This document shows positions 8,373-20,107 of a DNA stretch of 64,000 bases, one piece after another. The translations under genes were made by a program, and so were the position numbers. Within the stretch, counting starts at the first letter, position 1, and every line of letters begins with the position of its first letter. The notes beneath the pieces were generated by a model, which saw only the letters and a program-made list of their open reading frames with translations, was not told the DNA's origin and made no database searches. The DNA is from Roseomonas sp. KE2513 (GTDB lineage: Bacteria; Pseudomonadota; Alphaproteobacteria; Acetobacterales; Acetobacteraceae), in assembly GCF_016107305.1 (NCBI RefSeq), contig NZ_RCVR01000001.1:310001-374000 (forward strand). Direction: 5' to 3'.

Positions 8373-9822
8373 ACTGATGTCTCCGCTCGATCCCATCGCC
8401 GCACGGTATGAGGGACGGCCGGAGATCACGGGGCTGACGGCCGATAGCCGGCAGGTAATGCCGGGCTCGCTTTTCGCGGCGCTGCCGGGCGCGCGGACGG
8501 ACGGGCGGGAGCACATCGCGGACGCGGTGCGGCGCGGGGCCATCGCGGTCCTCGCGCCCGAGGGGACGGAGTGGCCGCCGGGCGTGCCGCCGCGGGCGCT
8601 GATGACGGCACCGGACCCGCGCCGGGCGTTGGCGCAGATGGCCGCGCGCTTCCACGGCGCGCAGCCCGGCACCGTGGTGGCCGTGACCGGCACGAACGGG
8701 AAGACGAGCACGGCGGATTTCCTGCGCCAGATCTGGTCGGATGGCGGCGCGCGCGCGGCATCGATGGGCACGCTCGGGCTGGTGGCGGAGGGGTTCCCGC
8801 AAGGGCCCTCGCTGACCACGCCCGACCCGGTCTCGCTCCACGCCACGCTGGCGGCCATCGCGCGGGCCGGGGTGACGCACGCGGCGATGGAGGCCTCATC
8901 CCACGGGCTGGAGCAGCGGCGGTTGGACGGGGTGGTGCTGGCGGGTGCCGGCTTCTCCAATCTCACGCGGGACCACCTCGACTACCACGGGACCATCGAA
9001 GGTTATCGCGCCGCCAAGCTCCGCCTGTTCGACACGCTGCTGGAGGCCGGGCGCCCCGCGGTGGTGAACGCGGACATGGACGCGGCAACGCTGACCGCCC
9101 TTCAGTCCATCGCCGCCGCGCGCCGGCTGCGGCTGCTGACGGTGGGCGCGGCGGGGGAGGATGCTCGGCTGCTGCGCCACGCGCCGCTTCCGGAGGGGCA
9201 GGAGATCGAACTCTCCCTCTTCGGCCGGCGGGAGGTAGTGCGGCTGCCGCTCGTCGGGCGCTACCAGGCGGACAATGTACTCGTCGCGGCGGCGCTGGCG
9301 GTGGCCACCGGCACGCCCGCGGACCGGGTGCTCGCCGCCCTGCCCCGGCTTTCCGGCGTGCGCGGGCGGATGGAGTTGGCGGCGCGGCTGCCGAACGGGG
9401 CGGCTGTCTATGTCGATTACGCGCATACGCCGGACGCGCTGGAGCGGCTGCTGGCGGCGCTGCGGCCGCACGCGGCGCGGCTGCACGTGGTGTTCGGTGC
9501 CGGTGGAGATCGCGATCCCGGCAAGCGGCCCCTGATGGGCGCGGCCTGCGCGGCGCTCGCGGACCGGGTTGTGGTGACGGACGACAATCCCCGCAGCGAG
9601 GACCCGGCCGCCATCCGCGCCGCCGTGCTCGCGGCCTGCCCGGGCGGCGTCGAGATCGGTGGGCGAGAGGCGGCGATCGCCGAGGCGATGGCCGCGCTGG
9701 GGCCGGGCGACGTGCTGGCCGTCGCCGGCAAGGGGCATGAGAGCGGGCAGACGATCGGCGGCGTGACGCATCCCTTCGATGACGTGGCGGTGGTGCGGCG
9801 CCTGGCGGGGCTGCCCGCGTGA
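8359..9822 (+). CDS. murE: UDP-MurNAc-L-Ala-D-Glu:meso-diaminopimelate ligase MurE
   Basis: MurE adds the third amino acid of the peptidoglycan stem. The ATP P-loop is GTNGKTS at residues 111-117. The DNPR box (DDNPRSEDP, about residue 408) marks the meso-diaminopimelate-specific form rather than the lysine form. The ATG at 8359 (MRLDELM) gives 487 residues, the usual length. The frame stays open upstream to 8323, but that part lies wholly within ftsI. It overlaps ftsI by 14 bases, and its TGA overlaps the murF GTG. Cytosolic. Confidence 0.96.
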   Translation: MRLDELMSPLDPIAARYEGRPEITGLTADSRQVMPGSLFAALPGARTDGREHIADAVRRGAIAVLAPEGTEWPPGVPPRALMTAPDPRRALAQMAARFHGAQPGTVVAVTGTNGKTSTADFLRQIWSDGGARAASMGTLGLVAEGFPQGPSLTTPDPVSLHATLAAIARAGVTHAAMEASSHGLEQRRLDGVVLAGAGFSNLTRDHLDYHGTIEGYRAAKLRLFDTLLEAGRPAVVNADMDAATLTALQSIAAARRLRLLTVGAAGEDARLLRHAPLPEGQEIELSLFGRREVVRLPLVGRYQADNVLVAAALAVATGTPADRVLAALPRLSGVRGRMELAARLPNGAAVYVDYAHTPDALERLLAALRPHAARLHVVFGAGGDRDPGKRPLMGAACAALADRVVVTDDNPRSEDPAAIRAAVLAACPGGVEIGGREAAIAEAMAALGPGDVLAVAGKGHESGQTIGGVTHPFDDVAVVRRLAGLPA

Positions 9823-11207
9823 GCACGCCCCTTTGGGATTCCGCCTCCCTGCAGGCGGCGACGGGGGGCGAGGTGCCGGAGGGCGTCACCGTCTCCGGCG
9901 TCTCGATCGACAGCCGGGCTGTGGGCGCGGGGGAGCTGTTCATCGCGCTCCGCGACGCGCGTGACGGGCACGAATTCGTTGCAGATGCGCTCCGTCGCGG
10001 CGCGGGCTGCGCGATGGTGGACCATGAGGTCGAGGGCGCGCCGCTGCTGCGCGTGGCGGATACGCTGGCGGGGCTGACCGCGCTGGGTGCGGCGGGGCGC
10101 GCGCGCTCCTCCGCCGGGATCGTGGCCGTGACGGGGAGCGTCGGCAAGACGAGCACGAAGGAAATGCTGGCCGCGGGGCTTTCGGCGGCGGGGCGCGTGC
10201 ACGCGGCGGCGGCGAGCTACAACAACCACTGGGGCGTGCCGCTGACGCTGGCGCGGATGCCGGTGAGGGTCGATTTCGGCGTGGTCGAGATCGGGATGAA
10301 CACGCGGGGCGAGATCGCGCCACTGGCCCGGCTCGCTAAGCCGCACGTCGCTGTGGTCACGGTGATCGCCCCGGCCCATCTTGGCCGCCTCGGCTCGCTC
10401 GAGGCGATCGCCGAGGAGAAGGCGGATATCCTGGAGGGGCTGGAGCCCGGCGGTGTGGCCGTGCTGCCCGCGGAGGGCACGCAGGCCGAGCTTCTGCAGC
10501 GGCGCGCGGCCGCGGCGGGGGTGCGGGCCGTGCTTTTCGGCGAGGGCGAGCGAGCCGAGGCACGACTTGTCGGCTGGGCTGGTGAGGCGGACCGGCAACG
10601 CTTCCGCGTCGCGCTCGGAGGTGACGAAATCGAGGTTGCGCTGGCCGTGCCGGGCCGGCACATGGCGCTCAACGCGGTCGCGGCCATGGCCGCGGCGCGG
10701 GCGCTGGGGGTCGAATCCCGGCGCTTCGCGGAAGGGCTGACGGGCTTCGCCGCTCTGGCCGGGCGGGGGGCAAGGGTTTCCATCCCCCTTTCCGGCGGGG
10801 CGGCCCTGCTGCTCGACGAATCCTACAATGCCAATACGACCTCCATGCGTGCGGCCCTTGCCGTCCTGGCGGCTCAGGAAGGGAAGCGGCGGATTGCCGT
10901 GATGGGCGACATGCTGGAACTGGGGGATGAGGGCGTCGCGATGCACGCGGCGCTGGCAGGAGAGGCGGCGGCGAGCGCCGACCTCGTCTTCACCTGCGGG
11001 CCGCAGATGGCGGCGCTGCACGCGGCGCTGCCTGCCGGGCAGCGCGGGGCGCACGCGGCGGACAGCGCGGCGCTGGCGCCGATCGTGGCCGAGGCACTGC
11101 GGGCCGGCGATGCGGTGCTGGTGAAGGGATCGCTCGGCAGCCGGATGGCGGCGGTGGTGCGGGCGATCAAGGCGCAGGGCGTCGAGGGACGGGGAGAGGC
11201 GGCATGA
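9819..11207 (+). CDS. murF: UDP-MurNAc-tripeptide:D-Ala-D-Ala ligase MurF
   Basis: MurF joins the D-Ala-D-Ala made by Ddl to the UDP-MurNAc tripeptide, completing the pentapeptide. The Mur-ligase P-loop is visible as [14 protein letters not shown], followed by family blocks [22 protein letters not shown] and [12 protein letters not shown], and [10 protein letters not shown]-like KGSLGSRMA near the C-terminus. The length (462 residues) is normal. The GTG start at 9819 overlaps the murE stop, and its stop overlaps the mraY ATG, so the three are probably translationally coupled. It is a cytosolic ATP-dependent ligase. Confidence 0.96.
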   Translation: MSTPLWDSASLQAATGGEVPEGVTVSGVSIDSRAVGAGELFIALRDARDGHEFVADALRRGAGCAMVDHEVEGAPLLRVADTLAGLTALGAAGRARSSAGIVAVTGSVGKTSTKEMLAAGLSAAGRVHAAAASYNNHWGVPLTLARMPVRVDFGVVEIGMNTRGEIAPLARLAKPHVAVVTVIAPAHLGRLGSLEAIAEEKADILEGLEPGGVAVLPAEGTQAELLQRRAAAAGVRAVLFGEGERAEARLVGWAGEADRQRFRVALGGDEIEVALAVPGRHMALNAVAAMAAARALGVESRRFAEGLTGFAALAGRGARVSIPLSGGAALLLDESYNANTTSMRAALAVLAAQEGKRRIAVMGDMLELGDEGVAMHAALAGEAAASADLVFTCGPQMAALHAALPAGQRGAHAADSAALAPIVAEALRAGDAVLVKGSLGSRMAAVVRAIKAQGVEGRGEAA

Positions 11208-12289
11208 TTCCCGCGCTTCTCGCCACGCCCGGCGACTTCATCATCTTCAACCTCTTCCGCTATCTCACCTTCCGGGCGGGCGCGGCCTGCCTGACGGCGC
11301 TGGTCGTCTCGCTGGTGTTCGGGCCGATGGTCATTCGCGGGCTGCGTGGCTTCCAGCGTGGCGGCCAGCCGATCCGCGCCGATGGGCCGGAGCGGCACCT
11401 CATCGAGAAGAAGGGCACGCCCACCATGGGTGGCGTGCTGATCCTCATGGCGCTGACCGTCTCCACCCTCCTCTGGGCGGATCTGCGCAACGGCATGGTC
11501 TGGGCCGTGCTGGTGCTGACGCTCGGCTTCGGGCTGCTGGGCTTCGCCGACGACTGGCTGAAGGTGACGAAGCGGAACACGAAAGGCGTCTCCGCACGGG
11601 GCAAGCTGGTAGTGCAGTTCGGCCTGGCGCTGATCGTGGCGCTGGTCATCCTCTATCTCGTGCCGCCGGAGCTGAACCAGAGCCTCACGGTCCCGGTTTT
11701 CAAAGAGCTGCTGATCCCCTTCAGCATCTTCTTCCCGCTGGTGGGCATGCTGGTGATGGTCGGCGCCTCCAACGCCGTGAACCTGACGGATGGGCTGGAC
11801 GGGCTGGCCATTGTCCCGGTGATGATCGCGGCGGGCGTCTTCGCGCTGATTGCTTATCTCGTCGGCAACCGCGTCTTTTCCGAGTACCTGCAGCTCCATT
11901 TCGTGCCGGGCACGGGCGAGCTGGCGGTATTCTGCTCGGCGCTGATCGGTGCGGGGCTGGGCTTCCTCTGGTTCAACGCGCCGCCGGCGGCGGTGTTCAT
12001 GGGGGATACGGGCAGCCTCGCGCTCGGCGGCGCGCTGGGCGCCGTGGCCGTGGCCACGAAGCACGAGGTGGTGCTGGCCATCGTCGGTGGTCTCTTCGTG
12101 GTGGAGACGCTCTCGGTCGTCATCCAGGTCTTCTGGTTCAAGCGCACGGGGCGGCGGGTCTTCCTGATGGCGCCGCTGCACCATCACTACGAGAAGAAGG
12201 GCTGGTCGGAGCCGACCATCGTGATCCGCTTCTGGATCATCTCGATGATCCTGGCGCTGATCGGCCTTTCCACCCTGAAGATCCGGTGA
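11204..12289 (+). CDS. mraY: phospho-N-acetylmuramoyl-pentapeptide transferase MraY
   Basis: MraY transfers phospho-MurNAc-pentapeptide to undecaprenyl phosphate, forming lipid I at the inner membrane. The multi-span protein has 361 residues and the family motifs KKGTPTMGG, the acidic [32 protein letters not shown] and the histidine-rich [13 protein letters not shown]. About ten membrane helices are apparent. It starts four bases inside murF (ATGA) and overlaps murD by four bases (GTGA). Identity is unambiguous. Confidence 0.97.
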   Translation: MIPALLATPGDFIIFNLFRYLTFRAGAACLTALVVSLVFGPMVIRGLRGFQRGGQPIRADGPERHLIEKKGTPTMGGVLILMALTVSTLLWADLRNGMVWAVLVLTLGFGLLGFADDWLKVTKRNTKGVSARGKLVVQFGLALIVALVILYLVPPELNQSLTVPVFKELLIPFSIFFPLVGMLVMVGASNAVNLTDGLDGLAIVPVMIAAGVFALIAYLVGNRVFSEYLQLHFVPGTGELAVFCSALIGAGLGFLWFNAPPAAVFMGDTGSLALGGALGAVAVATKHEVVLAIVGGLFVVETLSVVIQVFWFKRTGRRVFLMAPLHHHYEKKGWSEPTIVIRFWIISMILALIGLSTLKIR

Positions 12290-13635
12290 GCGGGATGCAG
12301 CCCTTCGCCGGCCTCCGGATCGCGGTCCTCGGCCTGGGCCGGGCGGGGATGCCGGCGGCGCGCCGGCTGCGCGATTGGGGTGCCGAGGTCACGGCCTGGG
12401 ACGACGGCGAGGCGGCGCGGGCTGCGGCGGCGACAGCGGGGATCGCGATCGGCCAGCCCGACGGCTTCGATATCCTGCTCATCTCGCCGGGGATCCCGCA
12501 TCGCAGGCCCAGGGCGCATCCGCTGGCGCAGCGGGCCGAGGCCGTTGGCGCGGCGGTGCTCTGTGACGTGGAGTTCCTGTTTCGCGCCGTGCGGGCGGCG
12601 GGCAGCCGGGCGCGCTTCGTGGGAATCACCGGCACGAACGGGAAGTCCACGACAACGGCGCTGCTGGACCACATTGCCCGTGCGGCGGGGATGGTGGTGG
12701 CGACGGGCGGCAATCTCGGCCCGCCGGCGCTCGACATGCCGGTGCTGGGGGACGAGGGCGTCTATATCCTCGAGATGTCCTCCTATTCGGCGGAGCGGCT
12801 GGACGAGACGCGGTTCGATCTCGGCGCGCTGCTGAACCTCTCGCCGGACCATCTCGACCGGCATGGGGACATGGCGGGCTATGCGGCGGCGAAAGCGCGG
12901 GTGCTGGCAGGCAACGCCGTCTCGGTGCTCGGGATGGACGATCCGCTGACGCCGGCCGTGCCACACGGCGCGCGGGTGGTGCCGATCTCCGGTAGCGCGC
13001 CGCAGAAGGGCGGCGTCTGGGCGCAGAGCACGCTGCTGCGGGACGATGCCGGGGTGATCGCCGACCTCTCCGAGGCCCCTTCCCTGCCCGGCATCCACAA
13101 CGCGCAGAATGCGGCGGCGGCGGCGGCGCTCGCCTTCGCCCTCGGCATTGATCGCGCGACGGTCGCGAATGCGCTGCTGACCTATCCCGGCCTGCCGCAC
13201 CGGCAGGAGAGGGTCGGCTCGGTCGGCGGCGTCGCCTTCCTCAACGACAGCAAGGCGACAAACGCGGACAGCGCGGCTTATGCGCTGGCCTGCCACGAGC
13301 GGCTGGTCTGGATCGCAGGCGGGGTGCCGAAAGCGGGTGGGATCGAGCCGCTCGCCCCATATTTCCCCCGCATCGCGGAGGCGCTGCTGATCGGGCAGGC
13401 GGCGGAGGAGTTCGCCGCGACGCTTTCCGCGCACGGCGTGCCGCACCGCATCCTCGGCACGCTGGAGGCCGCGGTGCCGGCCGCGCTCGAGGCCGCGCGC
13501 CGCACCGGCTCGCCCGCCGTGCTGCTCTCGCCGGCCTGCGCCTCCTTCGACCAGTTCCGCAGCTTCGAGGCGCGGGGCGATGCCTTCCGCGCCCTCGTCG
13601 CCGCCCTTTCCAACCGTGAAGCGGAGGCCGCCTGA
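12286..13635 (+). CDS. murD: UDP-MurNAc-L-alanine:D-glutamate ligase MurD
   Basis: MurD adds D-glutamate to UDP-MurNAc-L-Ala. The N-terminal Rossmann-like domain opens with [12 protein letters not shown]. The central domain has the P-loop [14 protein letters not shown] and [11 protein letters not shown]. The C-terminal domain includes [13 protein letters not shown], which contacts substrate, and [12 protein letters not shown], a strong MurD signature. It has 449 residues. The GTG start overlaps mraY, and its TGA shares a base with the ftsW ATG (TGATG). Cytosolic, in standard dcw order. Confidence 0.96.
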   Translation: MSGMQPFAGLRIAVLGLGRAGMPAARRLRDWGAEVTAWDDGEAARAAAATAGIAIGQPDGFDILLISPGIPHRRPRAHPLAQRAEAVGAAVLCDVEFLFRAVRAAGSRARFVGITGTNGKSTTTALLDHIARAAGMVVATGGNLGPPALDMPVLGDEGVYILEMSSYSAERLDETRFDLGALLNLSPDHLDRHGDMAGYAAAKARVLAGNAVSVLGMDDPLTPAVPHGARVVPISGSAPQKGGVWAQSTLLRDDAGVIADLSEAPSLPGIHNAQNAAAAAALAFALGIDRATVANALLTYPGLPHRQERVGSVGGVAFLNDSKATNADSAAYALACHERLVWIAGGVPKAGGIEPLAPYFPRIAEALLIGQAAEEFAATLSAHGVPHRILGTLEAAVPAALEAARRTGSPAVLLSPACASFDQFRSFEARGDAFRALVAALSNREAEAA

Positions 13636-14774
13636 TGGCCCTGTCGCGCGCCGATACCTCCACTCTGGGCCGCTGGTGGTGGAGCGTTGATCGCTGGACC
13701 CTCGCCGCGCTGCTGACGCTGGTCGGCTTCGGCTACCTCATGGTGCTGGCCGCCGCGCCGGCGGTGGCGGAGCGCATCGGTGCCTCCTCCCGCAACCTGT
13801 TCTTCGCCAAGCAGGTGATGTTCCTGGCGATGGCGACGACGGTGATGGCCGCCGTCTCGCTGCTGAGCCCGAAAGGGGTGAAGCGGCTTGCGCTGCTCGG
13901 CTTCGCGGGCGCACTGGTGCTGACCGTTGCGACGCTGCTGATCGGCGCCGAGGTGAAGGGGGCCCGCCGCTGGCTGAACGTGCCGATGTTCGGTTCGCTT
14001 CAGCCCTCCGAGTTCCTCAAGCCCTGCTTCGCGGTGGTTGCGGCCTGGCTGATTGCCGAGGCGAAGATGGCCGGGCGCAAGGCCTGGGTGCCATGGGCGC
14101 TGGTGGTCGCACTCTTCGGCTTCGTCGCGTTGCTGCTACAGCGGCAGCCGGACATCGGGATGCTGCTCGTCATCACCGCGGTCTTCCTCGCGCAGGTCTT
14201 CGTGGCGGGGATCAACATGGCGGTGGTCACGGTGCTCGGCGGGTTCGGCGTGGCGGCCCTATTCGGCGCCTACTTCCTGTTCCCGCACTTTCACGACCGC
14301 ATGAACCGCTTCCTCTACCCGGAGCACGGCAACAACTACCAGGTGGACGTGGCGCTGGAGGCTTTTGGCGCCGGCGGGATGATGGGCGTGGGCCCTGGCG
14401 AGGGCCGGATGAAGACCGTGCTGCCCGACGCCCATGCGGACTTCGTCTTCGCCGTGGTGGGGGAGGAGTTCGGGCTGATCATCTGCCTCCTCATCCTCGC
14501 GCTCTTTGCCTTCGTGGTGGTGCGCGGGCTGATGCGGCTGCTGGCGGAGACGGACCTCTACGTGATCCTCGCGGCGTCCGGGCTGCTGACGCAGTTCGGG
14601 CTGCAGGCCTTCATCAACATGGCCTCCTCCCTCCACCTGATCCCGACGAAGGGGATGACGCTGCCCTTCGTCTCTTACGGCGGGTCCTCGGTGATCGCCA
14701 TCGCGCTCGGCATGGGCTTCCTGCTGGCGCTCAGCCGGAAGCGGATGAGCCGGTCCGAGGAAGGCGCCACCTGA
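13635..14774 (+). CDS. ftsW: peptidoglycan glycosyltransferase FtsW (SEDS family)
   Basis: FtsW polymerises glycan strands from lipid II at the division site together with FtsI. The 379-residue protein shows about ten membrane helices and SEDS signatures KGARRWLNVPMFGSLQPSEF, LLLQRQPDIGMLL, the NNYQVDVALEAFGAGGMMGVG-type loop that contains the essential Asp/Glu region, and TKGMTLPFVSYGGSS near the C-terminus. The start and stop each share one base with the neighbouring genes (TGATG), consistent with reinitiation. Inner membrane. Identity is secure. Confidence 0.96.
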   Translation: MALSRADTSTLGRWWWSVDRWTLAALLTLVGFGYLMVLAAAPAVAERIGASSRNLFFAKQVMFLAMATTVMAAVSLLSPKGVKRLALLGFAGALVLTVATLLIGAEVKGARRWLNVPMFGSLQPSEFLKPCFAVVAAWLIAEAKMAGRKAWVPWALVVALFGFVALLLQRQPDIGMLLVITAVFLAQVFVAGINMAVVTVLGGFGVAALFGAYFLFPHFHDRMNRFLYPEHGNNYQVDVALEAFGAGGMMGVGPGEGRMKTVLPDAHADFVFAVVGEEFGLIICLLILALFAFVVVRGLMRLLAETDLYVILAASGLLTQFGLQAFINMASSLHLIPTKGMTLPFVSYGGSSVIAIALGMGFLLALSRKRMSRSEEGAT

Positions 14775-15931
14775 TGCGCGGCCCGGGGGCGCGGCCGGTC
14801 GTCATCGCCGCCGGCGGCACCGGCGGGCACTTCTTTCCAGCCGAGGCGCTCGCCGCCGCGCTGATCGCGCGGGGCGAGCGCGTCGCGTTGATGACCGACG
14901 CCCGCTCCTCCGCATTGAACAGCGCGGTTTTCACCAATGCGGAGCGCTTCACCCTGCCGGGCGCGGGCCTTGCGGGGCGCGGCGTGCTGGGGGCGGCGCG
15001 CGGGGCGCTGGCGCTGGCGCGTGGGGCGATGGAGGCACGGCGGCTGCTCCTGGACCTCAACCCCTCCGTTGTCGTCGGCTTTGGCGGCTATCCCTCCGTG
15101 CCGCCGGTGGTCGCGGCCCGCTTCCTACCGGCCTCGCGCCGGCCGGCAGTGGTACTGCACGAGCAGAACGCGGTGCTGGGCCGGGCGAACCGGAGCCTGG
15201 CGCGCGGAGCGGACCTGCTGGCGCTGTGCTTTGAGGGAACGCGGCGCGTGCCCCCGGGCGTGCGGGCGGAGGTGCTGGGCAATCCGGTGCGCCCGGCCAT
15301 CGCGGCGCTGCACGGGCAGGGCTATCCGGGGCCGGTCGGGACCATGCGGCTTCTGGTGCTCGGCGGCTCGCTCGGGGCGCGGGTCTTCTCCGACGTGGTG
15401 CCCGCTGCTGTCGCTTCCCTGCCGGACGAGATGCGGGCGCGGGTGGAGGTGGTGCAGCAGTGCCGGGCGGAGGACCTGGAGCGCGTGCGGGCCGCCTATG
15501 CCGCGGCGGGCGTGAAGGCGGAGCTGGCGCCCTTCTTCGAGGACGTGGCGCGGCGCCTCTCGGTCGCGCATCTGGTAATCGCGCGGGCCGGCGCCTCCAC
15601 CGTCGCGGAGCTCGCCTGCGCGGGGCGGCCGAGCATTCTTGTTCCGCTTCCGCACGCGATCGACGACCACCAGACCGAGAACGCCCGTTCCCTTTCGGAG
15701 CACGGTGCGGCCGAACTGATGCGCCAGGACAGCTTCACGGGCGAATCCCTTGCCGTGTCGCTGAAAAATTGTCTTCTGCTGCCGGAAACCCTGGACGACA
15801 CCGCCCGTGCTGCGGCACTTCTCGGCAGGGCCGATGCCGCCGAGAAATTGGCAGATCGGGTCCTCTCACTGGCCGACGTCGCATCGCCGCTTCGCGGTGG
15901 GTCCGGATCGCCCCTCGGGAAAGCAGCCTGA
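14774..15931 (+). CDS. murG: UDP-GlcNAc:lipid I N-acetylglucosaminyltransferase MurG
   Basis: MurG (GT28, GT-B fold) converts lipid I to lipid II on the cytoplasmic face of the inner membrane. Motifs seen: [16 protein letters not shown] at the N-terminus, [31 protein letters not shown] at the domain junction, and [20 protein letters not shown] and HQTENA in the UDP-GlcNAc-binding half. The frame extends far upstream into ftsW, but the ATG at 14774 (TGATG with the ftsW stop) gives the family N-terminus and 385 residues. One base separates it from murC. Confidence 0.96.
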   Translation: MRGPGARPVVIAAGGTGGHFFPAEALAAALIARGERVALMTDARSSALNSAVFTNAERFTLPGAGLAGRGVLGAARGALALARGAMEARRLLLDLNPSVVVGFGGYPSVPPVVAARFLPASRRPAVVLHEQNAVLGRANRSLARGADLLALCFEGTRRVPPGVRAEVLGNPVRPAIAALHGQGYPGPVGTMRLLVLGGSLGARVFSDVVPAAVASLPDEMRARVEVVQQCRAEDLERVRAAYAAAGVKAELAPFFEDVARRLSVAHLVIARAGASTVAELACAGRPSILVPLPHAIDDHQTENARSLSEHGAAELMRQDSFTGESLAVSLKNCLLLPETLDDTARAAALLGRADAAEKLADRVLSLADVASPLRGGSGSPLGKAA

Positions 15932-15932
15932 C

Positions 15933-17378
15933 ATGCGCGCCCTTCCACTCAATATCGGCCCTATCCACTTCGTGGGTATCGGCGGCATCGGCATGTCAGG
16001 CATTGCCGAGGTGCTGCACAACCTCGGCTACCAGGTGCAGGGCAGCGATATCGCGGAGGGCTACAACGTCACCCGCCTGCGGGAAGCGGGAATCCCGGTC
16101 CTGATCGGCCACGCCGAGGAGAACCTGGGCGCAGCCCAGGTGGTCGTCACCTCCTCGGCGGTGAAGAAGGACAACCCGGAGGTGCAGGCGGCCCGCGCGC
16201 GCTTCCTGCCGGTGGTCCGCCGCGCGGAGATGCTGGCCGAGTTGATGCGGCTGAAGTGGTCGATCGCGGTGGGCGGGACCCATGGCAAGACCACCACCAC
16301 CAGCCTCGTCGCCTGCGTGCTGGAGGCGGCGAAGATCGACCCGACCGTGATCAACGGCGGCATCGTCAACGCCTATGGCACCAACACGCGGCTGGGTGCC
16401 GGCGAGTGGATGGTGGTGGAGGCCGACGAGAGCGACGGCTCCTTCCTCAAGCTGCCCGCCGTGGTTGCCGTGGTGACCAACATAGACCCTGAGCACCTCG
16501 ATCACTGGGGCACGGCCGATTCCATGAACGAGGGCTACGCCCAGTTCGTCGGCAACATCCCCTTCTACGGCTTCGCGGTGCTCTGCGCGGACCACCCGCA
16601 GGTGCAGGCGATGATCCCGCGCCTGTCCGATCGCCGTCTGATCACCTACGGCTTCTCCCCCCAGGCGGATGTCCGGGCCGAGCGCGTCATCACCGACCGC
16701 ATGGGCGCCACCTTCGAGGTGGTGGTGCAGGACCGGCTGAACCGGCGCTCCCGGGCGCTGAAGCCCTTCCGCCTGCCCATGCTCGGCCAGCACAATGTGC
16801 TGAACGCGCTGGCGGCGATCGCCATCGGCGTGGAGATGGAGGTGCCGGAGGAGACGATCCGCATGGCGCTGGCCACCTTCAAGGGCGTCAAGCGCCGCTT
16901 CACCCGCGCGGGCGAGGCTGGCGGCATCACCGTCATCGACGATTATGGCCATCACCCCGTCGAGATCGCGGCGGTGCTGAAGGCGGCGCGACAGGCGGGC
17001 GCGCGGGACGTCATCGCGGTGGTGCAGCCGCACCGCTACTCCCGCCTCGATGCGCTCTTCGACGAGTTCTGCACCTGCATGAACGACGCGGGCACCGTCA
17101 TCGTGGCCGATGTGTATGCCGCGGGCGAGCAGCCGATCCCCGAGCGCGACCAGGACGCGCTGGTCGAGGGTCTGCGCGCCCACGGCCATCGCAGCGTCGT
17201 GCCGCTGCCGGGGCCGGACCACTTGGCGGAAATGGTGCACGCCATCGCGCGGCCGGGCGACTACGTGGTCTGCCTCGGTGCCGGGAACATCACCACCTGG
17301 GCCCACGCGCTGCCGGCTCAGCTGACGGAACTTCAGGCGAAGAGCGGCGGACCGCGTCGGATCAAGGGCGCGGCATGA
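15933..17378 (+). CDS. murC: UDP-N-acetylmuramate:L-alanine ligase MurC
   Basis: MurC adds the first amino acid of the stem peptide. The Rossmann segment [18 protein letters not shown], the P-loop [26 protein letters not shown] and the C-terminal [10 protein letters not shown] and QPHRYSR blocks are all present. The ATG at 15933 gives 481 residues; the frame is open for 126 bases upstream inside murG, but that has no family support. Its stop overlaps the murB ATG by four bases. Cytosolic. Confidence 0.97.
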   Translation: MRALPLNIGPIHFVGIGGIGMSGIAEVLHNLGYQVQGSDIAEGYNVTRLREAGIPVLIGHAEENLGAAQVVVTSSAVKKDNPEVQAARARFLPVVRRAEMLAELMRLKWSIAVGGTHGKTTTTSLVACVLEAAKIDPTVINGGIVNAYGTNTRLGAGEWMVVEADESDGSFLKLPAVVAVVTNIDPEHLDHWGTADSMNEGYAQFVGNIPFYGFAVLCADHPQVQAMIPRLSDRRLITYGFSPQADVRAERVITDRMGATFEVVVQDRLNRRSRALKPFRLPMLGQHNVLNALAAIAIGVEMEVPEETIRMALATFKGVKRRFTRAGEAGGITVIDDYGHHPVEIAAVLKAARQAGARDVIAVVQPHRYSRLDALFDEFCTCMNDAGTVIVADVYAAGEQPIPERDQDALVEGLRAHGHRSVVPLPGPDHLAEMVHAIARPGDYVVCLGAGNITTWAHALPAQLTELQAKSGGPRRIKGAA

Positions 17379-18277
17379 GCGCCTCCGTCGCCATGACGGA
17401 AGCCCCCCTCCCCGCGCTGCGCGGCCGTGTGCAGGCAGGGGCTGCTTTGGGGCCGGCGACGTGGTTCCGCGTAGGCGGGGCGGCGGACTGGCTCGTGCGG
17501 CCGGCGGACGTGGACGACCTGCTGCGGCTGCTGCGACGTGCCACACTGCCGATCACGGTGATCGGGGCGGCCTCGAACCTCATCGTGCGCGATGGCGGCG
17601 TGCGCGGCATCGTGCTGCGCCTCGCGCGCGGCTTCGGGGATGTCGAAGTCGAGGCGGACGGTGTCGTGGCCGGCGCGGCGGCGCTGGACGCCGTCGTGGC
17701 CGAGCACGCGGCAGCGGCCTCGCTGTCTGGGCTTGAGTTTCTCTCGGGCATTCCGGGCAGTATCGGAGGCGCGGTGGCGATGAATGCCGGCGCCTACGGG
17801 GCCGATGTGGCGGGCGTGCTGGACTGGGCGGAGATCGCGACGGTCGATGGGCTGCTGCGGGTGCGTGCGGCCGATCTTCGCCTTTCCTACCGCCGCTCGC
17901 AGCTTCCACCCGGCGGCGTGGTGGTGCGGGCGCGCTTCCATGCGGCGCCCGGCGATGTGGGCGCGATCGCCGCGCGCATGGCCGAGATCCGCGAGAGTCG
18001 CGAGGCGACGCAGCCCGTGCGGGCACGGACCGGCGGCTCCACCTTCGCCAACCCGCCCGGGCACAAGGCCTGGGCGCTGATCGATGCGGCGGGCTACCGC
18101 GGGCGCGTGCTGGGTGGTGCGCAGGTCAGTGAGAAGCACTGCAACTTCCTCCTCAACACCGGCGACGCCACGGCCGCCGATCTCGAGGATCTCGGCGAGG
18201 CGGTTCGGGCCGCCGTGCTGGCCCATTCCGGCGTGCGGCTGGAATGGGAGATCAGGCGCATCGGAGAGCGGGCATGA
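17375..18277 (+). CDS. murB: UDP-N-acetylenolpyruvoylglucosamine reductase MurB
   Basis: MurB reduces UDP-GlcNAc-enolpyruvate to UDP-MurNAc using NADPH and bound FAD. The FAD-binding part shows [15 protein letters not shown] and [19 protein letters not shown]. The C-terminal part shows [16 protein letters not shown], which carries the catalytic serine, and [12 protein letters not shown]. Its 300 residues fit the shorter MurB type common in alphaproteobacteria. It overlaps murC and ddl by ATGA at both ends. MurA is not in this window. Confidence 0.96.
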   Translation: MSASVAMTEAPLPALRGRVQAGAALGPATWFRVGGAADWLVRPADVDDLLRLLRRATLPITVIGAASNLIVRDGGVRGIVLRLARGFGDVEVEADGVVAGAAALDAVVAEHAAAASLSGLEFLSGIPGSIGGAVAMNAGAYGADVAGVLDWAEIATVDGLLRVRAADLRLSYRRSQLPPGGVVVRARFHAAPGDVGAIAARMAEIRESREATQPVRARTGGSTFANPPGHKAWALIDAAGYRGRVLGGAQVSEKHCNFLLNTGDATAADLEDLGEAVRAAVLAHSGVRLEWEIRRIGERA

Positions 18278-19230
18278 CGCGCGTCACGGTTCTTCTGGGC
18301 GGCTTGTCGAGCGAGCGCGAGGTGTCGCTCTCCTCCGGGCGGGAAATCGCGGCGGCGTTGCGGGAGGCGGGTTACGAGGTGACGACCCTCGACCCGGGGC
18401 CGGACCTCGGCGCCGTCGTCGCGGGGATCGCGTCGTCGCGGCCCGACGCCGTGTTCAACGCGCTCCACGGCCGCTTCGGTGAGGACGGCTCGATCCAGGG
18501 CGTGCTCGACTGGATGGGCATCCCCTACACGCATTCCGGGCTTCGCGCCTCGGCGGTCGCGATGGACAAGGCGGCGGCCAAGGCGGCCTTTGCCGCGGCG
18601 GGCCTGCCGGTCGCGATGCACCGGCTGCTGGCGGCCGAGGAACTGGCTGCGGCCGATCCGTTGCCGCTGCCCTACGTGGTCAAGCCCGTGCGGGAGGGAT
18701 CCTCGGTCGGCGTCTTCATCCTGCGGGAGGGCGACAACCGTCGCTCGGAGATCGCGGCCGGCTGGAGCTGGGGCGAGATCATCGCGGAGCCCTATATCCC
18801 TGGCCGCGAGCTGACGGTCGCCGTCATGGAGGACCGGGCGCTGGCGGTGACGGAGATCGCGACCGGGCACGCCTTCTACGATTACGACGCCAAGTACGCC
18901 GATGGTGGCTCGCGCCACGTCATTCCCGCGCAGGTGCCGGACGCCGTGCGGGACCGGGCGATGGCGGTTGCCGCCGCCGCTCATGCTGCACTCGGCTGCC
19001 GCGGGGTCTCACGCTCCGACTTCCGCTGGGACGACAGCCGCCCGGGCGCCGAGGGGCTTGTGCTGCTGGAGGTGAACACGCAGCCTGGCATGACGCCCAC
19101 CTCCCTCGTGCCGGAGCAGGCGGCGTATTGCGGCATCTCATTCCCCGATCTCTGTTCGTGGATGGTGCAGCAGGCGCGGCATGATGGCGCGGCGCGCGAC
19201 CGCGGGAAGGAGCTGCGCAATGCCGCGTAA
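18274..19230 (+). CDS. ddl: D-alanine:D-alanine ligase
   Basis: Ddl makes the D-Ala-D-Ala dipeptide used by MurF; it is the target of cycloserine. The ATP-grasp protein begins [20 protein letters not shown], with the active-site Glu in SEREVS. Later blocks are [30 protein letters not shown], and the metal-binding [23 protein letters not shown] 18274 overlaps the murB stop (ATGA) and gives 318 residues. The last 11 bases overlap the ftsQ start. Cytosolic. Confidence 0.96.
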   Translation: MTRVTVLLGGLSSEREVSLSSGREIAAALREAGYEVTTLDPGPDLGAVVAGIASSRPDAVFNALHGRFGEDGSIQGVLDWMGIPYTHSGLRASAVAMDKAAAKAAFAAAGLPVAMHRLLAAEELAAADPLPLPYVVKPVREGSSVGVFILREGDNRRSEIAAGWSWGEIIAEPYIPGRELTVAVMEDRALAVTEIATGHAFYDYDAKYADGGSRHVIPAQVPDAVRDRAMAVAAAAHAALGCRGVSRSDFRWDDSRPGAEGLVLLEVNTQPGMTPTSLVPEQAAYCGISFPDLCSWMVQQARHDGAARDRGKELRNAA

Positions 19231-20107
19231 GCTGACCGCAGGCGTGCGGGCGAGGCCGGCACCGAAGGAGCCGCAGCGGCCAAGCGCACTGCGGCTCTGG
19301 CTTCGGCGGCGCAAGCCCATGCTGCGCCCGGCGGCCAAGGCGGCGGCGCTGCTCGGGCTCTTCGGCGTAGCGGCCATGGGTGTCGCCAGCCTCGATCCCG
19401 CCAGCAAGCTCTCCGCGATCTTCGACAGCGCCTCCTCCGGCGCTGCGGCGCGGGCGGGCGCGCTGCTGGTGACGGAGGTGCGGATCGAGGGCGCGCGCAA
19501 CACCGCGCCTGCCATGCTGCGCGAAGCGATCGGCGTGCGCGCCGGCGACCCCGTCCTCGCCTTCGCTCCCCAGACCGCCAAGGAACGGCTGGAGTCCATT
19601 GCCTGGATCGAGAGCGCGGAGGTGCAGCGTCACCTCTCCGGCCTCGTGCTGGTGCGGCTGCGCGAGCGCGCGCCCTTCGCGATCTGGCAGAATAACGGCC
19701 GCTTTGCGATCATCGACCGCGAAGGGCGGACCGTCGCGACCGATCGGCTGGACGCCTTCGGCCCGCTGCCCCTCGTCGTGGGCGCCGGCGCGGAGAAAAC
19801 CGCCGCCCCGCTCTACGACCTGCTGAAGCGGGCGCCGGACTTGCTGGCCCGCACCCAGGCGCTGGTGCGCATCGGGGAGCGGCGCTGGAACCTTCGCCTG
19901 CATAGCGGCACCGACGTGATGCTTCCGGAGGGCCACGAGGACGCCGCGCTGCAGCGTCTGGCGGAGCTGCAGCGGCAGAACCAGATCCTCGACCGGCCGC
20001 TTCAGGTGGTGGACCTCCGCCTGCCGGACCGCCTCGTGTTGCGGGGAGCTTCCGCGCCGGAGCAGCCGCCCGCCGCCGCCCGCGCGCGCACTGGGAGGAG
20101 CGGGTGA
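19220..20107 (+). CDS. ftsQ: cell division protein FtsQ
   Basis: FtsQ is a single-pass inner-membrane protein that recruits FtsB and FtsL. An Arg/Pro-rich cytoplasmic head precedes a membrane helix near residues 37-55 ([19 protein letters not shown]). A POTRA domain follows ([19 protein letters not shown] through [11 protein letters not shown]), then an FtsQ beta domain with [11 protein letters not shown]. It has 295 residues from ATG 19220, which overlaps ddl by 11 bases. The frame is open to 19181. The C-terminal tail is Ala/Pro/Arg rich. GTGA overlap with ftsA follows. Confidence 0.93.
   Translation: MPRKLTAGVRARPAPKEPQRPSALRLWLRRRKPMLRPAAKAAALLGLFGVAAMGVASLDPASKLSAIFDSASSGAAARAGALLVTEVRIEGARNTAPAMLREAIGVRAGDPVLAFAPQTAKERLESIAWIESAEVQRHLSGLVLVRLRERAPFAIWQNNGRFAIIDREGRTVATDRLDAFGPLPLVVGAGAEKTAAPLYDLLKRAPDLLARTQALVRIGERRWNLRLHSGTDVMLPEGHEDAALQRLAELQRQNQILDRPLQVVDLRLPDRLVLRGASAPEQPPAAARARTGRSG

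Noticed and set aside
6513-8966. 817-residue open frame on the minus strand
   Set aside because: Antisense to ftsI and murE, both of which have complete catalytic motifs; the frame is a high-GC artefact.
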